The position numbers and the translations under genes are program-made. Source: Zygnema cylindricum (taxonomy: Eukaryota; Streptophyta; Zygnematophyceae; Zygnematales; Zygnemataceae). Taken from it: 64,000 nt of DNA. The stretch is taken from NCBI GenBank assembly GCA_037447655.1, contig JBBHKE010001871.1, forward strand, positions 142,916-206,915, given 5' to 3'. The notes under the pieces were generated by a model, which worked only from the letters and a program-made list of their open reading frames with translations, was not told the DNA's origin and searched no databases. Shown piece by piece: positions 21,864-33,542 of the stretch (its first letter is position 1; the number at the start of each line of letters is the position of its first letter).

Positions 21864-22353
21864 TTCAATTCTGTGTCCTCCATTGGACTACAAAATTCAA
21901 AAAGCCTTTAGATAACTTTTAACTAACCCACTTCAAGCCACAACCACTGCTGTTTAAGAGGGCAAACTGACACTGTAACTACACCTTGTGCAGCTTGGAC
22001 TCCCTTGAGCCCGTAGGAAAAAGAATCACTGAAAAAGGCCAACCAGCCGATAAGTTATGAGGTGGTAAAGATGCCAATTTATACAAAGCTCCCAATAGGG
22101 AGGTGATTGTCTAAAAATATGCTAAGTCCCACTTCCCTCTCACAACCCTTATCTACTACAGTACCACCCAATCACATAACTCTAAAGTACATAAAGGTAC
22201 TACGACCGATGTCCTTTCTGTATGGCCTGTGTACGACAAGGCCGCTGAGTGGACACATATCAACCTTTCACTCGTCCGTGCACTCCCCAGAATTCCTACG
22301 CCCAAATGTTATCCCTCCACGTGGCGCCACGTCATGCAACGTCTATTAACGCC
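21864..22353 (-). mobile_element. LTR-A, truncated 5' LTR
   Basis: Only the 3' half of LTR-A remains (in minus orientation), with GTCCAATGGAGGACACAGAATT at its end. It breaks at about 22353, where LTR-C-type sequence in the opposite orientation starts. Confidence 0.8.
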
Positions 22354-22881
22354 AAAATTTGATTGATTACGTACGGTTGGTATGCCTCTGTACAGTTAGT
22401 AGTAAGTTGTAGCGTATATTTGTAGGACTTAGTCATTTTTAGACTAAAGGGAACTTTTGGACAGAAACTGTTTTTCAGCTCTTTTTTGGGAATTTCATCT
22501 GGGAATTGCTCTCACTTCTATTGGCAAATTTATCTGATATTTTGCATGTGTGTTCCTCCTTGTATTGGCAATATTATGGCATATTTTCAGACCTATTGTG
22601 CGTCTGATTTGCTTGTTGCTTCATTGTGAAGTTGGTCGGTTTTATCAAAGTTATGGCAGGCTGTTTTTCCGAAACTTTGACTGGGTAATGCGGGAATTCT
22701 GGTTGGTATATTTATATGAAAATTTGTGGGAACACTAATTGGCCTAGAAAATATCTGTTTAAGAAGTTTCAGCTTGTTTTGGTAATTCTGTAGAATTCTG
22801 AGTGGAATCAAAGTAGGCTGTTTTGGGGTAGTCTGTGGTGCTTCCGAGGCTACATTCATGGCTGAAAATGCTTCAAACCAA
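22354..22881 (+). mobile_element. LTR-C fragment, 3' half
   Basis: The sequence from GATTGATTACGTACGG to ATGGCTGAAAATGCTTC matches the inverse of 28900-29390 in the nested insertion. It includes AGGACTTAGTCATTTTTAGA and the internal start codon near the LTR end (MAENASNQ). It ends at a junction with an LTR-B fragment. Confidence 0.75.
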
Positions 22882-23235
22882 CATGTACCTTTTTGTACGA
22901 CACAGTATTTTTATTGGTGCCGTACTTTAGTAGATAGAGTTTTAGAGAGAGATAGGACTTAGGAAAATTTGGTAGATTGGACCCTCTCTCCCAGAGAGCT
23001 TATGTACAAAAGGTCAACTTTGACCCTCCATAACTTACTGTTTAGGGGAGCAAATTCAGAGATTCTTTTTGCTATCGACTCAAGGGAGTCTTCCCTTCAC
23101 AAGGATTAAGGTGGTTAGAGTTTTTGTTTGCCACGGTGGCAATAATTCTTGCTGAAACACAGAGGGGTCAAGGTTATCCTAAAGGTTTCGTGTGAGCTGC
23201 TTACTCTGAGGACCTCTGGAGGTCTCAGAGTTGCA
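22882..23235 (+). mobile_element. LTR-B fragment, 3' third, 5' LTR of truncated element
   Basis: The segment runs from TGTACCTTTTTGTACGAC to GGAGGTCTCAGAGTTGCA at 23235. It matches the last third of the LTR-B copies at 31300 and 37200, and is followed by a primer-binding-site relic and gag. Confidence 0.85.
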
Positions 23236-23250
23236 GGTTACGGGGCTACC
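23236..23250 (+). promoter_or_regulatory. Mutated primer-binding site
   Basis: GGTTACGGGGCTACC aligns to the GGTTATGGGCCCACC site with three changes, one of which turns the internal ATG into ACG. The element has thus lost both full primer pairing and the shared gag start. Confidence 0.75.
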
Positions 23251-24430
23251 CTTTAGGATGTCCATCTTTAATGGAAATGGCTTCATATACCGGGAAAGTA
23301 TGATGACACGAGCTATATGTGACACAAACTATACGGTTTTGGGGAATAGTGAGTGGACGGGTGAGGCGTCCATCCAGGCTTAGGATTCCTCCAAGTTTTA
23401 AAAGAAGCAGATTCACCAGAGATGGAGATCCATCTCCAACAGAGAAGACAAAGGAAGGGGAGGTGGTGGACAAAAAAAAGGAGAAAGAGTCAGTCACACC
23501 AATAGCAACCCGTTTGGCATTTATGTCACCTTTTCCGAGGAACGAGGAGAATGATACTGATACGTGGGACTACAACAATATGGCGGCAAAGCACTTCATC
23601 CTCTACCATTTTCCTCAAGGGCTTGCATCTTCTCATTTGCAGGTAGAGAGGGCATCTGATCTTTGGGTGGCTCTCATAGAGATGTACCTAAGTGGTACGA
23701 TTCAGCAACATCTGTTGGCTGATTAGAAAATTAATGCATATGTATACAAAGGGGGGAAGATGTTAGATTTTTGTAATGAGATCGCAACACTTTTCATGAA
23801 GCTAGAGAGTGCTGGACAGGTGGAAACCGAAAAGATGAAGTTTAATTGTTTGCTGATGAAGTTACCAAATGAGTTCGAGAACATAGTGAACAGTGTGCAT
23901 GACTTGCTAGACTCAAGATGGATATGGAATTCAGTGGTAGGGATGATTCTCGTTCAGGAGAACACGATCGAGATCGAAAGGGGAGGTCAGAGTGGGAAAG
24001 CTTTGGTAGTTGGAACCGATTAGGAAGAACAATGATTCTAGGAAACCGGTCAGAAATTATGGAAAAAGGGGGCAAAAAAATCAGACCGAGGAGTTTGGAC
24101 CAAGGGCTCCCAAGGGTTTATGTCAATTTTGTAAGAAACCAAGGCAATACATGGCGGAGTGCACTAAGCTAACCGAACTTCGGTTAAAGGAGGGGCAGAT
24201 CAGTGGACCTCCAAGAGGAAAGATAAAGGCTCTTGTGACTCAGGTACACGAAGAGGAATACGAGGACGAGGACGGTGAGCTCTTGCTGGATGAGGAATTG
24301 GAGGCAAAGAATGAGGTTGAAATTCCTCGAAAGCAGAAATGTGCTTTTGGCGGGCGGCGAAGACCTTCGAGGAGGATTTTGCCCGGGCAATGTAAATCCC
24401 TCCCAGTTATTGATAAGGACAGAGAAATAT
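23240..24430 (+). pseudogene. gag: Copia gag of LTR-B element, frameshifted
   Basis: The reading begins TGLPFRMSIFNGNGFIYRES and shifts to GIVSGRVRRPSRLRIPPSF. It then reads TDTWDYNNMAAKHFILYHF, LDFCNEIATLFMKLESAGQ and LLMKLPNEFENIVNSVHDL. The knuckle reads CQFCKKPRQYMAEC, with Gln in place of the zinc-binding His. A stop lies at 23725. The element is cut near 24430 and no pol follows. Confidence 0.85.
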
Positions 24431-24837
24431 CGCGCGAAGCGCGGAATTTTTTTTTTTAGGAGTCTCCTCGGTGATTAGGTCAGATGGACAAAAAAAAAAA
24501 AAAAACAAAGTGTCCATACTTACAGCGTTCCCATATGTAAATGTTCCCAAATAGCGTCACGCGCGTCGCTTGAGAACATGTAAATCGCGTTCGTGACTCA
24601 AAATATCTACAAAATTCAACAAACGTTCATACTTTAAGCACTACACCGTGAATCGTTATTAGACTTATGTACTCTATATCGGCGCCCCAAAATTTTGACA
24701 TTGATACCTGAAATACAAGGACTGATTCTATTTTATCCGTGACGTTAATTACGGTTCTTGTGAATTAGCAGCAATGGAATTACCGTACCTATTTCATGAA
24801 TAGTGTGGTGTACGAAATGTGTTTGCTGGTACAAAAT
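24431..24837. other. Unassigned spacer with A-tract and repeat motif
   Basis: After the gag break there is a small GC hairpin (TCGCGCGAAGCGCGGA), a T-run and a run of 17 As after AGATGGAC. An ACACCGTGAATCG motif near 24648 is shared with 16420. No coding sequence was recognised. The A-tract might mark an old retroposed end. Confidence 0.4.
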
Positions 24838-25931
24838 GTTGAGATTTGAAATCTTTAGTTAGTAAATAGAGTAGACTTAGAATAGTTTCTAAAAAGTGGT
24901 ATATAAGACTTACCTTTATTAGTGTTACAGTAAGCAAAGTACAATAGAGTGTATTGTACCTCTGCAGGTTTTATGGAGTGACGTCGACACGCGTCACGCA
25001 GCAGGCAATTGGAATCGCCAGATCAGACGGACGGAATCTGATCCGGATATCTCGGAAAATATATGGTACGACTATTTTTGGAGTCATACAGATATTTTGG
25101 AATTATATGGTACGGAATATTTTTATGATCATTAAATAGAAACGTCCAGATATTTCGGAAGTGAATTATGATCATTGATTTTGAGAGACGTCGACGGACG
25201 CGATTCACCTGGGACCACAATTATGATTCACGTGGGACCGCAAGTGACGAGGCGTGATTTACGTGGGACCACAAAGTGACGAGGCGTGATTCACGTGGGA
25301 CCACAAGTGACGAAGCACTCAGGTGCTTCGTACTACACTACGACAGTCGACTGGACTTTAGCGATTACTGTGACTAAGCACCTGGAACATTTTGTACGGC
25401 TTGCTATCTGAAATATTTGAATAACAGAGTTTTGTAGTTTAGTGTATTAAAATTTAGTGTTTCATTAATTAGTTTTATAGAAAATACTAATTAGGTTTTT
25501 GGAGGTACTCTAGGCACAGTAAAGTACAGGCTGGATACTTTGTCGTTAGTCAGGATAATTCCGTAACACGGTCACCCGAATTAGTGTGACCAGTAGATAC
25601 TCACTGTGAGTATATATTCTAGGACTTAGCCAATTTTGTATAATCCAGTTTTGGGAATATGATTTTCTAAGGGCAGTTTTTAGGAAACTTCCAGACATCA
25701 TATCTTATGGTTTACTCTGTCATTTGGGCTGCAATTTTGGGAATTGTCAGCTTACTGTATTGTGTATCATTGTAACAAATTTTAAGTATATTGGCTCTCT
25801 AAGTCATATTTTGTGTCAGTTATAAGTTGGCTGTTGAGTAGTTACTTTGATAGTTTCTGCTGTTTTTCATGTCTACTTCCACTACTACTGCTGGTTCTCC
25901 GCCTGCAACGGTGGTTGTAGAACAAGAGAAT
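24838..25931 (+). mobile_element. Copia LTR-C, 5' LTR
   Basis: The LTR starts TGTTGAGATTTGAAATC and ends near GTGGTTGTAGAACAAG at 25931. Close to the end is ATGTCTACTTCCACTACTAC (MSTSTTTAG), as in the LTR-C at 62574. The family-typical gag start thus lies inside the LTR. Tandem repeats fill 25202-25316. Protease sequence follows directly, so the primer-binding site and gag are deleted. Confidence 0.75.
25202..25316 (+). repeat. G-box-bearing tandem repeat in LTR-C
   Basis: Four imperfect units of about 23-32 bp have the form GATTCACGTGGGACCACAAG followed by TGACGAGGCGT. Several contain CACGTG, the plant G-box core. The repeat sits inside the LTR upstream of its 3' part. Confidence 0.85.
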
Positions 25932-28879
25932 TGTGGATTATGGTGCCTCTATACACATGTGTAAGGAAAAACACGTGTTCACTAAGATGAGAAAGATTCC
26001 CACCGAAGAGATAGTGTATGGGGATGGAAGGGCGGTAACTACTACCTTGGTAGGATCTGTAGATCTGAAAGTCTTAGTGGAGGGAAAGACATCCATAGTG
26101 ACATTCTCTGATGTGTTGTTTTTTCCAGAGTTAAACAAAAACCTCATCTGAACGTCTGTGTTAGATGAAAAGGGTTTTGAGACTGGTAGTAACTACTACT
26201 ATGGTAGGATTGGTAGATCTGAAAGTTTTAGTGGAGGGAAAGATATCCATAGTGACATTCTCTGATGTGTTGTTTACTCCAGAGTTAAGCAAAAACCTCA
26301 TCTGAACTTATGTGTTAGATGATAAGGGTTTTGAGACTAGCACTAGGAAGGGAACCTTTACTGCTAGCTTTGAGAAGGAAGTTTATTTCACTGCTGAATA
26401 AGGTAGCCAAGGGATGTTTATGCTGACTTTAAGCAATGAAAAGAAGAAACTTTACTATGCTGGTGTTCATGATATTATGTTGTGGCATAAGAGGCTTGGA
26501 CATGTGCATTTAGATTAGTTGAAAGAAATGAAAAAGATGGGAATAGTGGAAAGAATTCAGTTTGGAAAAAGTGAAAACCTAAGTGACTGTAGTGGTTTTG
26601 CTCAAGGTAAGGCACAGAGGTTACCCTTCCCAAAGGAAGCCACTTAAAGAGGGGAAAAAGTGATAGACTTTGTACACACTGATATTTGGGGACCGGCCAA
26701 AGTGCTCTCTCTCGGTGGTAAAAGGTTTATGATGACAATCATTGACGATTAGTCTCGATACTCTACAGTGTATTTTTTGAAAAATAAATCAGAGGCCCTA
26801 CAGGTTTTTAAGGAATATAAGGCATGGAGTGAGAAACTCCATGAAACCTATATTAAGAGAGTAAAGAGCGATAACGGGGGAGAGTATACCTCCAATCAGT
26901 TTGATGATTTTCTGAAGGAAGATGGAGTGTAGCACCAAAAGACTGTTCCTGAAAATCGAGAGCAGAATGGTGTAACCGAGAGGTTAAATAGAACTCTAAG
27001 TGATACTGCCACGAGTATGCTCTCAGATAAGAAAATAGAAAGGAGATTTTGGGACGAAGCTATGAATTGTGCAAATTATCTCAAGAATAGAGTTCTTACT
27101 TCGGCAGTAAAAGGCCAAACTCCTTATGAGAGATGAACCGGCCGAAAACTAGATGTTTCACACTTAGAGATTTTAGGTAGTCAAGTATTCAGCCTAGACA
27201 TAGATTGAACAAATTGGAAGCTGGATTCGAAAGGAAAACCACGATATCTGCTAGGATATGATGGAGATGTAAAAGGATATAGAGTCTATGATCTCAAGAG
27301 AGAAGATATAATCATAGTAAAACATCTAGTGGTCATGGATGAAGGGAAATCTATAGATCCCTTTAAGTATACAAAGAATGTCAAAATCACATTTGAGTCA
27401 GAAAATTGTGATGAATTTGATCTTCTTAACTATCCAGGTTCTCGAGAAGATGATGATCTTGCAAATACAAATCAAACCGAGGAGAATTCAGCCGTGGAAC
27501 CCCTATTGCCGACTCCAACCGAAGCAGAAGACGTGGTGGAAATAAACCTGGAATCGAAGGATATGGGAGAAGTCGAAACTGTTCGAAAGAATCTACGATA
27601 GCCATCCATTTTAGTATCAAAGTTTGAGGGTGGAAGGAGAAGCAACAAAAGACTGCAAGAGAAACAAGTTAACAACAAGGTAACCAAACTGTCTCATCTC
27701 GATGAACCCTAACCTAATGGTGAGGCAATGAAATGTCCTGAGAGGAACCGGTGGAACACAACCATTAATTAGGAGATGGATTCGATTATAGCAACTAACA
27801 TGTGGGAATTGGTGGACTCTCCCCTGATGGGAAGCCAACTGGGTGTAAGTGGGTGTTCAAATTGAAACTCAACCTGGATAACACCATTGAGCGCTACAAG
27901 GCTCGGTTAGTGGCGGAGGGATTTACCCAGAAAGAGGGAAATGACTACGAGGAGATTTTTGCTTCGATCCTCAGGTTTCCCTCTGTTTGGATACTTCTCA
28001 GTATGGCGGCAGCAGAAGACATGGAAGTACATAATATGGACATCAAGACGACCTTCCTACATGGAGAGTTAAAAGAGGAGATTTTTATGTGACAGCGCGA
28101 AGGATTTGTGGAGCAAGGGGAGGAGAGCAAGGTATGCCGATTGATCACATCTTTGTATGGGCTTAAACAGGCGCCCTGGCAATAGAACAATAAGCTCGAT
28201 GAGTTTCTTACAGGTTTGGGATATATTTGGATCAGCTCAAATCACTCAATTTATTTGTTTAAAGATGAGGAAGAAATTATTTTTATTGCAATTTATGTTG
28301 ATGATTTGTTTGTTTTAAGTAAATCTAGTGATATAATCAATAAGTTGAAAAGTGATCTAAAGGGAAGATTTGAGATGAAGGATATGGGAGAAGCAAGGTA
28401 TATTTTGGGAATTCAGGTAGAGAGAGACAGAGATAGAAAGATAATAAGATAAAATCAAATAGAAGCCTTTGGAAACATGTTAGAAAGATTCCAAATGGAC
28501 AACGCTAATAGTTGTACCACTCCTATGGAACTCAAGAAGTGAAGTGAGGGGAGTGTGGAAGAGGGAGTTATAATTTTGGATGATGAATTAGGCCCGGAAG
28601 AGAAAAGATTTATGCATAACATTCTTTATAGACAAGTAGTGGGCAACCTAATATATTTCATGAATTGTACCCGTCCAGACATAGCCGCAGCAGTAGGAGT
28701 ACAAAGTAGGAGTCTGAATGCTCCCACTAAGAAAGATTGGGAGGCACCTAAGAGAGTCCTTAGATATCTTATAGGGACTAGAGATCTATGGTTGCATTTC
28801 GGTGGGAACAAAACCGTCATCAACACTTGGAGTGATGCCAGCTATGGAGATGCTCCTATGAGGAGATGCACGTCTAGGT
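25932..28879 (+). pseudogene. pol: Copia pol: protease, integrase, reverse transcriptase
   Basis: Protease reads IVDYGASIHMCKEKHVFTKM (DSG is now DYG). A 154-bp stretch is duplicated at about 26034-26340. The integrase zinc motif HKRLGHVH..CSGF has lost its last Cys. The integrase core follows with VHTDIWGPA, KSDNGGEYTS and ENREQNGVTERLNRTL. RT follows (CKWVFKLKLNLDN, MDIKTTFLHGELKEEIFM, FIAIYVDDLFVLSKSSD with an intact YVDD). The start of RNase H (TWSDASYGDAPMRRCTS) is broken by an insertion at 28880. Many stops are present. Confidence 0.9.
26034..26340 (+). repeat. 154-bp tandem duplication in protease region
   Basis: GTAACTACTAC..GGTAGGAT..GTAGATCTGAAAG through CTCATCTGAAC..GAGACT occurs twice in direct order at a period of about 154 bp. 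The two copies differ at several sites, so the duplication is not recent. It breaks the protease frame. Confidence 0.85.
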
Positions 28880-30203
28880 TGTTGTTCATAGCCCTTTTCA
28901 ACCATGAATGTACCCTCGGAAGCACCACAGACTACCCTAAAACAACCTCTTTTGATTCCACTCAGAATTCTACAGAATAACCAAACCAAGCTGAAACTAC
29001 TCAGCCAGATATTTCCTAGTCCAGTAAGTATTCTCACCAAGTTTCATATAATACCAAGCGAATAATCCACAACACTTTCGATCAAAGTTGAGAAAAACAA
29101 CTTGCGAACTTTGTATCTGACCAACTTCACCATGAAGCCCCAAGCAAATTAGATACAAAATACGTTTGCAAATTTTCCACAATATTTCCAACAGAAGGAG
29201 GAACACACATGCAAAATTTCAGAAAAATCTACCAATTAAACTGAGAGCAATTCTCAGGTGATATTCCCAAAAAAGAGCAAAAATAGTTTCTGTCCAAAAT
29301 GTTCCTAAATCTAGAAATGACTAAGTCCTACAAATATACACTACAGCTTACTACTAGCTGTACGGAGGCATACCAGCCGTACGTAATCAATCAACTACCT
29401 TATGTGAGTGTACCTGAGATCTACAGTAATAATTAATACACGGGACAAACATTGTTAAATATTTACAAGTCTTACAAATTCCGTCAAACGAATCGGGACC
29501 GTCCAAAATATATATCATGTGATGGACGCGATTTCGCGTCCCTCACAAAACTGACAGTGCCACCTTCCGTTGCTCCGGTGGAGTCCAATTCAACACATGT
29601 TTGACCGCCGCATTATGTTTCGTACGGCCGACGTACAATTTAAATCATTTCGAATATTAATCACCGGATCGCTTAGCGATCCGTCGTCCATTTCTCCAAC
29701 ACATTCCGCACTTTTGTCTATGTTTCTTCGCGTCACTTGAAGTCCAATTCCGTACGTTCCAATAAACTTAGTATCTAGTACGCAAGCTGCTAAGATTGCG
29801 ATGTGACTAGCGCAGCATGGCAACACAATATCTTTGTCACACATGCTGCTATGGTTGCGATGTAACAAACGCAGCATGGCAGCATAGCAATGTGATACAG
29901 AGAGGACTAAAGGTTTCCAAAAACCAACACTCTCCCAAACCTTTAGACTCTCTCAACCACTAAGTTTACATTTCTCCCTTCGTCATTTTTGTTCAACCGT
30001 CACTACTGCTTCGGCTAACGTTACCACTGATACAAATAATTCCGTACATCCCAAGCAATTAGTACCATTGCTCCCCCAATTTGCAAATCCATTCGAACCT
30101 CCACATTAAATCAAGATAGCATTAGAATCTTGTACTGTACCCACGAAACATTTTGTATGCACGAAACGACAAGCACTCACTAAACTTAATTTTCAAAACA
30201 ACA
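28880..30203 (-). mobile_element. LTR-C insertion inside RNase H, with target duplication
   Basis: The insert begins TGTTGTTCATAGCC (plus strand) and ends CAAAACAACA. It is flanked by TAGGT (28875-28879) and TGGGT (30204-30208). It splits the RNase H codons for TSGY. In minus orientation, 29929-28880 is a full LTR-C of 1050 bp (TGTTGGTTTTTGGAAACC to GAACAACA). The leading 274 bp contain a polypurine-like end (GTCTAAAGGTTTGGGAGAG) just before that LTR. I infer an internally deleted element. Confidence 0.8.
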
Positions 30204-30618
30204 TGGGTATGTATTGTATGTGGGTGATGGGGCTTACTGCTGGAGCAGCAAGCAACAAAAGGTCATTCCTCAGTCCATCATGGAGGGTGAGTACATAGCC
30301 TCTTGCTCTGCTGTAAAAGAATTAATGTGGGTCAAGTCCTTGCTTGGTGAACTTGGTCATCTTAAGAGTGGTGTTCAGAAAGTATTTTGTGACAATCAGG
30401 TAGCTATTGCCATTTTTGCCAATACTAAACACCATTTTAAAGCAAAACATATGGACATTAGACTTAACTTCGTTAGGGAAAAGGTAGAAGACAGAATAAT
30501 CAGTTTAGAATATAGACTAGATAGTGAAATGGTACCAGATATGATGACAAAACCTGTGCCTTCCTCTAAACTAATTTTGTACAAAGAGAAGTGTGGTTTG
30601 AAATTAAAAGGTGACTAG
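30204..30618 (+). pseudogene. pol: Copia RNase H, second part
   Basis: This continues the interrupted RNase H: YVGDGAYCWSSKQQKVIPQS, EGEYIASCSAVKELMWVKSL, KVFCDNQVAIAIFANTKHHF, MVPDMMTKPVPSSKLILY and a stop after CGLKLKGD. This half is open throughout. The purine tract AAAATAAAGGGA then leads into LTR-B. Confidence 0.9.
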
Positions 30619-30631
30619 AAAATAAAGGGAT

Positions 30632-31575
30632 TGTAGGAATTAATGGTCATTTTTAGTATTTTGTAGGTTCAAAATAAAATGTTGAAAAGAAGCCGAGGCA
30701 GTCTACCTCTAACTCCTCTCTTCAGCTCCCATACTTGTCGCAGTCATTGAAGGTTGAAAAGGGAGATAGAGCCATGGCTGCCTGTGGTATCTACAAAGAG
30801 ACAGGCTGATGTTTTAGTAGATTTACTAAAAGCGTACTTGACAGACCCAGGATTCGATCCTGGTACCGTCCGTTATTCAAGCTAGTCGATAACGGTTAGT
30901 TTTATCCTACAAGTCTAGGATCAGTGCTGAGACATGTAGGGTTTGACAAATAAATAAATTGTTAAGAGTGAACTAATTCATTTAACGGAAACTATAGATG
31001 TTGTGCATGGATACAGTTTGGTAAAGTACGGGGTCAATACGGTTCCAAAACCAATACCGCGCATTTTGTTTTGACAGCAAAACAAATATCTCGCAACGAT
31101 TTATGACGGCTACGATTAAAACCCGATTTTGATCAGACGACTGGGAAGGATGCCGACATCCCGGAATAGGATTTTAGCGGTTTTTGCTCACTGCCACATT
31201 GATTGACGCGTGGCGCGACCACATTGGATTTCGGCATCTCCGCGGATTACAGGAACGAGTTCGATATGACATGTGTCGACTGGTTAGCCATGTCCTACAA
31301 TAGCCGTATAGAAAGTACACCGATACCTGTACCTTTTTGTATGACAGAGTATTTTGATTAGTGCCGTACTTTAGTAGATAAAGTTTTAGAGAGAGATTGG
31401 ACTTAGGATAATTTGGTAGATTGGACCCTCTCTCCCAGAGAGCTTATGTACAAAAGGTCAACTTTGACCCTCCATAACTTACTGTTCAGGGGAGCAAATT
31501 CAGAGATTATTTTTGCTATCGACTCAAGGGAGTCTTCCCTTCATAGTGGTGAAGGTGGTTAGAGTTTTTGTTTGC
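30632..31575 (+). mobile_element. Copia LTR-B, 3' LTR, ends at assembly gap
   Basis: It starts TGTAGGAATTAATGG after the RNase H and purine tract, and runs to TTTTTGTTTGC at the gap. A tRNA-like module lies on the minus strand (about 30866-30930), with a perfect T-arm-like hairpin CCAGGATCGAATCCTGG and then TTTT. The last 425 bp appear identical to the solo LTR-B at 36518. Confidence 0.85.
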
Positions 31576-31585
31576 NNNNNNNNNN
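31576..31585. other. Assembly gap of ten Ns
   Basis: The ten unknown bases interrupt the end of an LTR-B. What follows is pol of another element type, so the true missing length is unknown. Confidence 1.
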
Positions 31586-33519
31586 ATAGGAGTTACCAAT
31601 GATTTCTGTTTTCTTAAGATTGTCAACCTTTGACTTGTTGGCCTCTCTTTCAGAGGAGTATCAGCTAAGGGAGGAAGACTAATATGGGGAAACGTTGTTC
31701 GGATCGGAATATAGAAAGTTATCTTAATAGACCTAAAACGACCTAGGTGAATGTTGGCTACCGGAAAGCTAGGCCGCCTTCGAGGTGTTCGAGGGTTCAA
31801 ACTCGGAGGTAATAGCTAGCGTAAAGTAGTAAACGGCGCCTCTAGGTAACTAGGAAAAAACCCCGACTTTTCGAATCCAACAGTTCCAGCATCAGATTTT
31901 CCGGGGGGAAGAAGGCAAAGCAGCAGGCTGCAAGGTGAACCGGCGGAACATGCCCTATTTTATGCCACCACAATGGAGCCAGTCACCATACAAGAAGCCT
32001 TTTCAGCCCCAAAAAAGGATCAATGGATCTCCGCGGCAAATGATGAAATGCGATCGATAATGGAGGCTCAAACTTGGGAGCTTGTGGAGCTTCCGCCGGA
32101 TCGAAAGGCCATCGGTTGTAAGTGGATCCAGCAAAATCCAGATAATTCTATTGAAAGATATAAGGCTAGGCTTGTTGCAAAGGGGTATAATCAGAAGGAG
32201 GGAATCGACTATGAGGAGACTTTCTCTCCGGTTGTTCAGTTTCCAACTGTTAGAATTCTTTTGTCTTTAGTAACCATTGAGGATATGGAACTACATCAAA
32301 TGGATGTTAAGACAAATTTCTTGCATGGAGATTTAAAGGAAGTGATTTATATGAGGCAGCCTAAAATGTATGAAGAGACCGGAAAAGAAAATCTGGTGTG
32401 TAAACTGTTGAAATCTTTGTACGGTTTGAAACAAGCTCCACGTCAGTGGAATCTGAAACTAGATGAGTTTCTAACTGGTCTCGGTTTTATGAGGATTAGT
32501 TTAGATCGCTCAGTCTATATTATGGAAGGGGAAGATGGGATTATTTACATTCTGTGTATGTAGATGATTTGCTCCTACTGAGTAAGTCATTAGATGAGAT
32601 TAACAAAATAAAGGCAGCCTTGAATTCGAGATTTGAGATGAAAGATTTAGGAGAGGCAAAGTATATTCTCGGGATTCAGGTAGAAACAGATAGAGAAAGG
32701 AGAATAATCTATCTAACACAACGGGAAGCGATTAGGAATATGCTTGAGAAGTTTGGCATGGTAGAGGCGAAGGGAAGTGCCACTCCCATGGAATTCAAGC
32801 AAAAGGTGGAAGGCATGGAGACCGAGGGAGGAGTCATTTTTGATGACACCTTGGAATCAGGGGAGGCATATTCTATGGCTGCCATTCCATATCGTCAGGT
32901 TGTTGGCAGCTTAATCTACTTCATGAACTACACACGCTCGGACATAGTAGCTGCAGTTGGTGTTTTAAGTCGGAGTTTACAAAATCCGAGGAGATCGGAT
33001 TGGAAGGCAGCAAAGAGGGTCTTTCGGTATCTTGCAGGGACAAGGAATCTACGACTTGCTCTCAGTGGAGAATAGGTCAAGATTCGGACTTGGAGCGATG
33101 CGAGATACGGAGACATTCCAAGCCGCCGCTCCACCACCAGATTCATTATGAAGATCGGAAGTGGAACATGTTGTTCGAGCAACAAGCTTCAAAAAGTCAC
33201 AGCTCAGTCTACAATGGAGGCTGAATACATGGCAACCAACTCAGCTGTCAAGGAGTTACTTTGGGTAAAGTTTCTCCTTCAAGAACTTATAGTGTGGTGT
33301 GACAACCAGGCTGCTATAAAAATTGCATCTAACCCAAGTCATCACTTCAAAAGCAAGCACATTGATATAAAGTTGCATTTTGTAAGAGAGGACGTGGTGA
33401 ACAGAATTTTAAAACTCAGTTATTTGCCGGATGAGATGATGGTAGCAGATATGATGATTAAGACTTTACCTACACCTAAGTTAAAGTTTTGTAGAGAGGC
33501 ATGTGGGCTTAGTGGTTGA
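31586..33519 (+). pseudogene. pol: Copia pol of LTR-C element: RT and RNase H
   Basis: After an unassigned start and a linker (about 31890-31970), the RT reads MEPVTIQEAFSAPKKDQWIS, YEETFSPVVQFPTVRILL, MDVKTNFLHGDLKEVIYM and YGLKQAPRQWN. A one-base shift at about 32555 leads into YVDDLLLLSKSLDEIN with an intact YVDD. The connection region ends at a TAG near 33073. RNase H follows with frame changes: KVTAQSTMEAEYMATNSAVK, VWCDNQAAIKIASNPSHHF, ADMMIKTLPTPKLKFCREAC. It is more diverged from the LTR-A and LTR-B pols than they are from each other. Confidence 0.9.
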
Positions 33520-33542
33520 GAGGGTCTAAAGGTTTAGGTTAG

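Larger units (their letters stand above)
16492..22353 (-). mobile_element. Near-complete Ty1/copia element, minus strand, decayed
   Basis: The order from 22353 downward is: truncated 5' LTR-A, primer-binding site, gag with CCHC knuckle, protease, integrase, RT, RNase H and 3' LTR-A. Many stops and frameshifts are present. An LTR-B fragment (17876-18217) splits the RT/RNase H junction. The 5' LTR is cut at 22353, where a foreign LTR-C fragment begins. Confidence 0.9.

Noticed and set aside
25202-25316. Possible CRISPR-like repeat array
   Set aside because: The units are contiguous without unique spacers and lie inside a eukaryotic LTR; this is a minisatellite.
30866-30930. Captured initiator tRNA-Met T-arm
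   Set aside because: CCAGGATCGAATCCTGG resembles the initiator T-arm at 16 of 17 bases, but other LTR copies diverge and the rest of the tRNA does not match; coincidence or convergence cannot be excluded.
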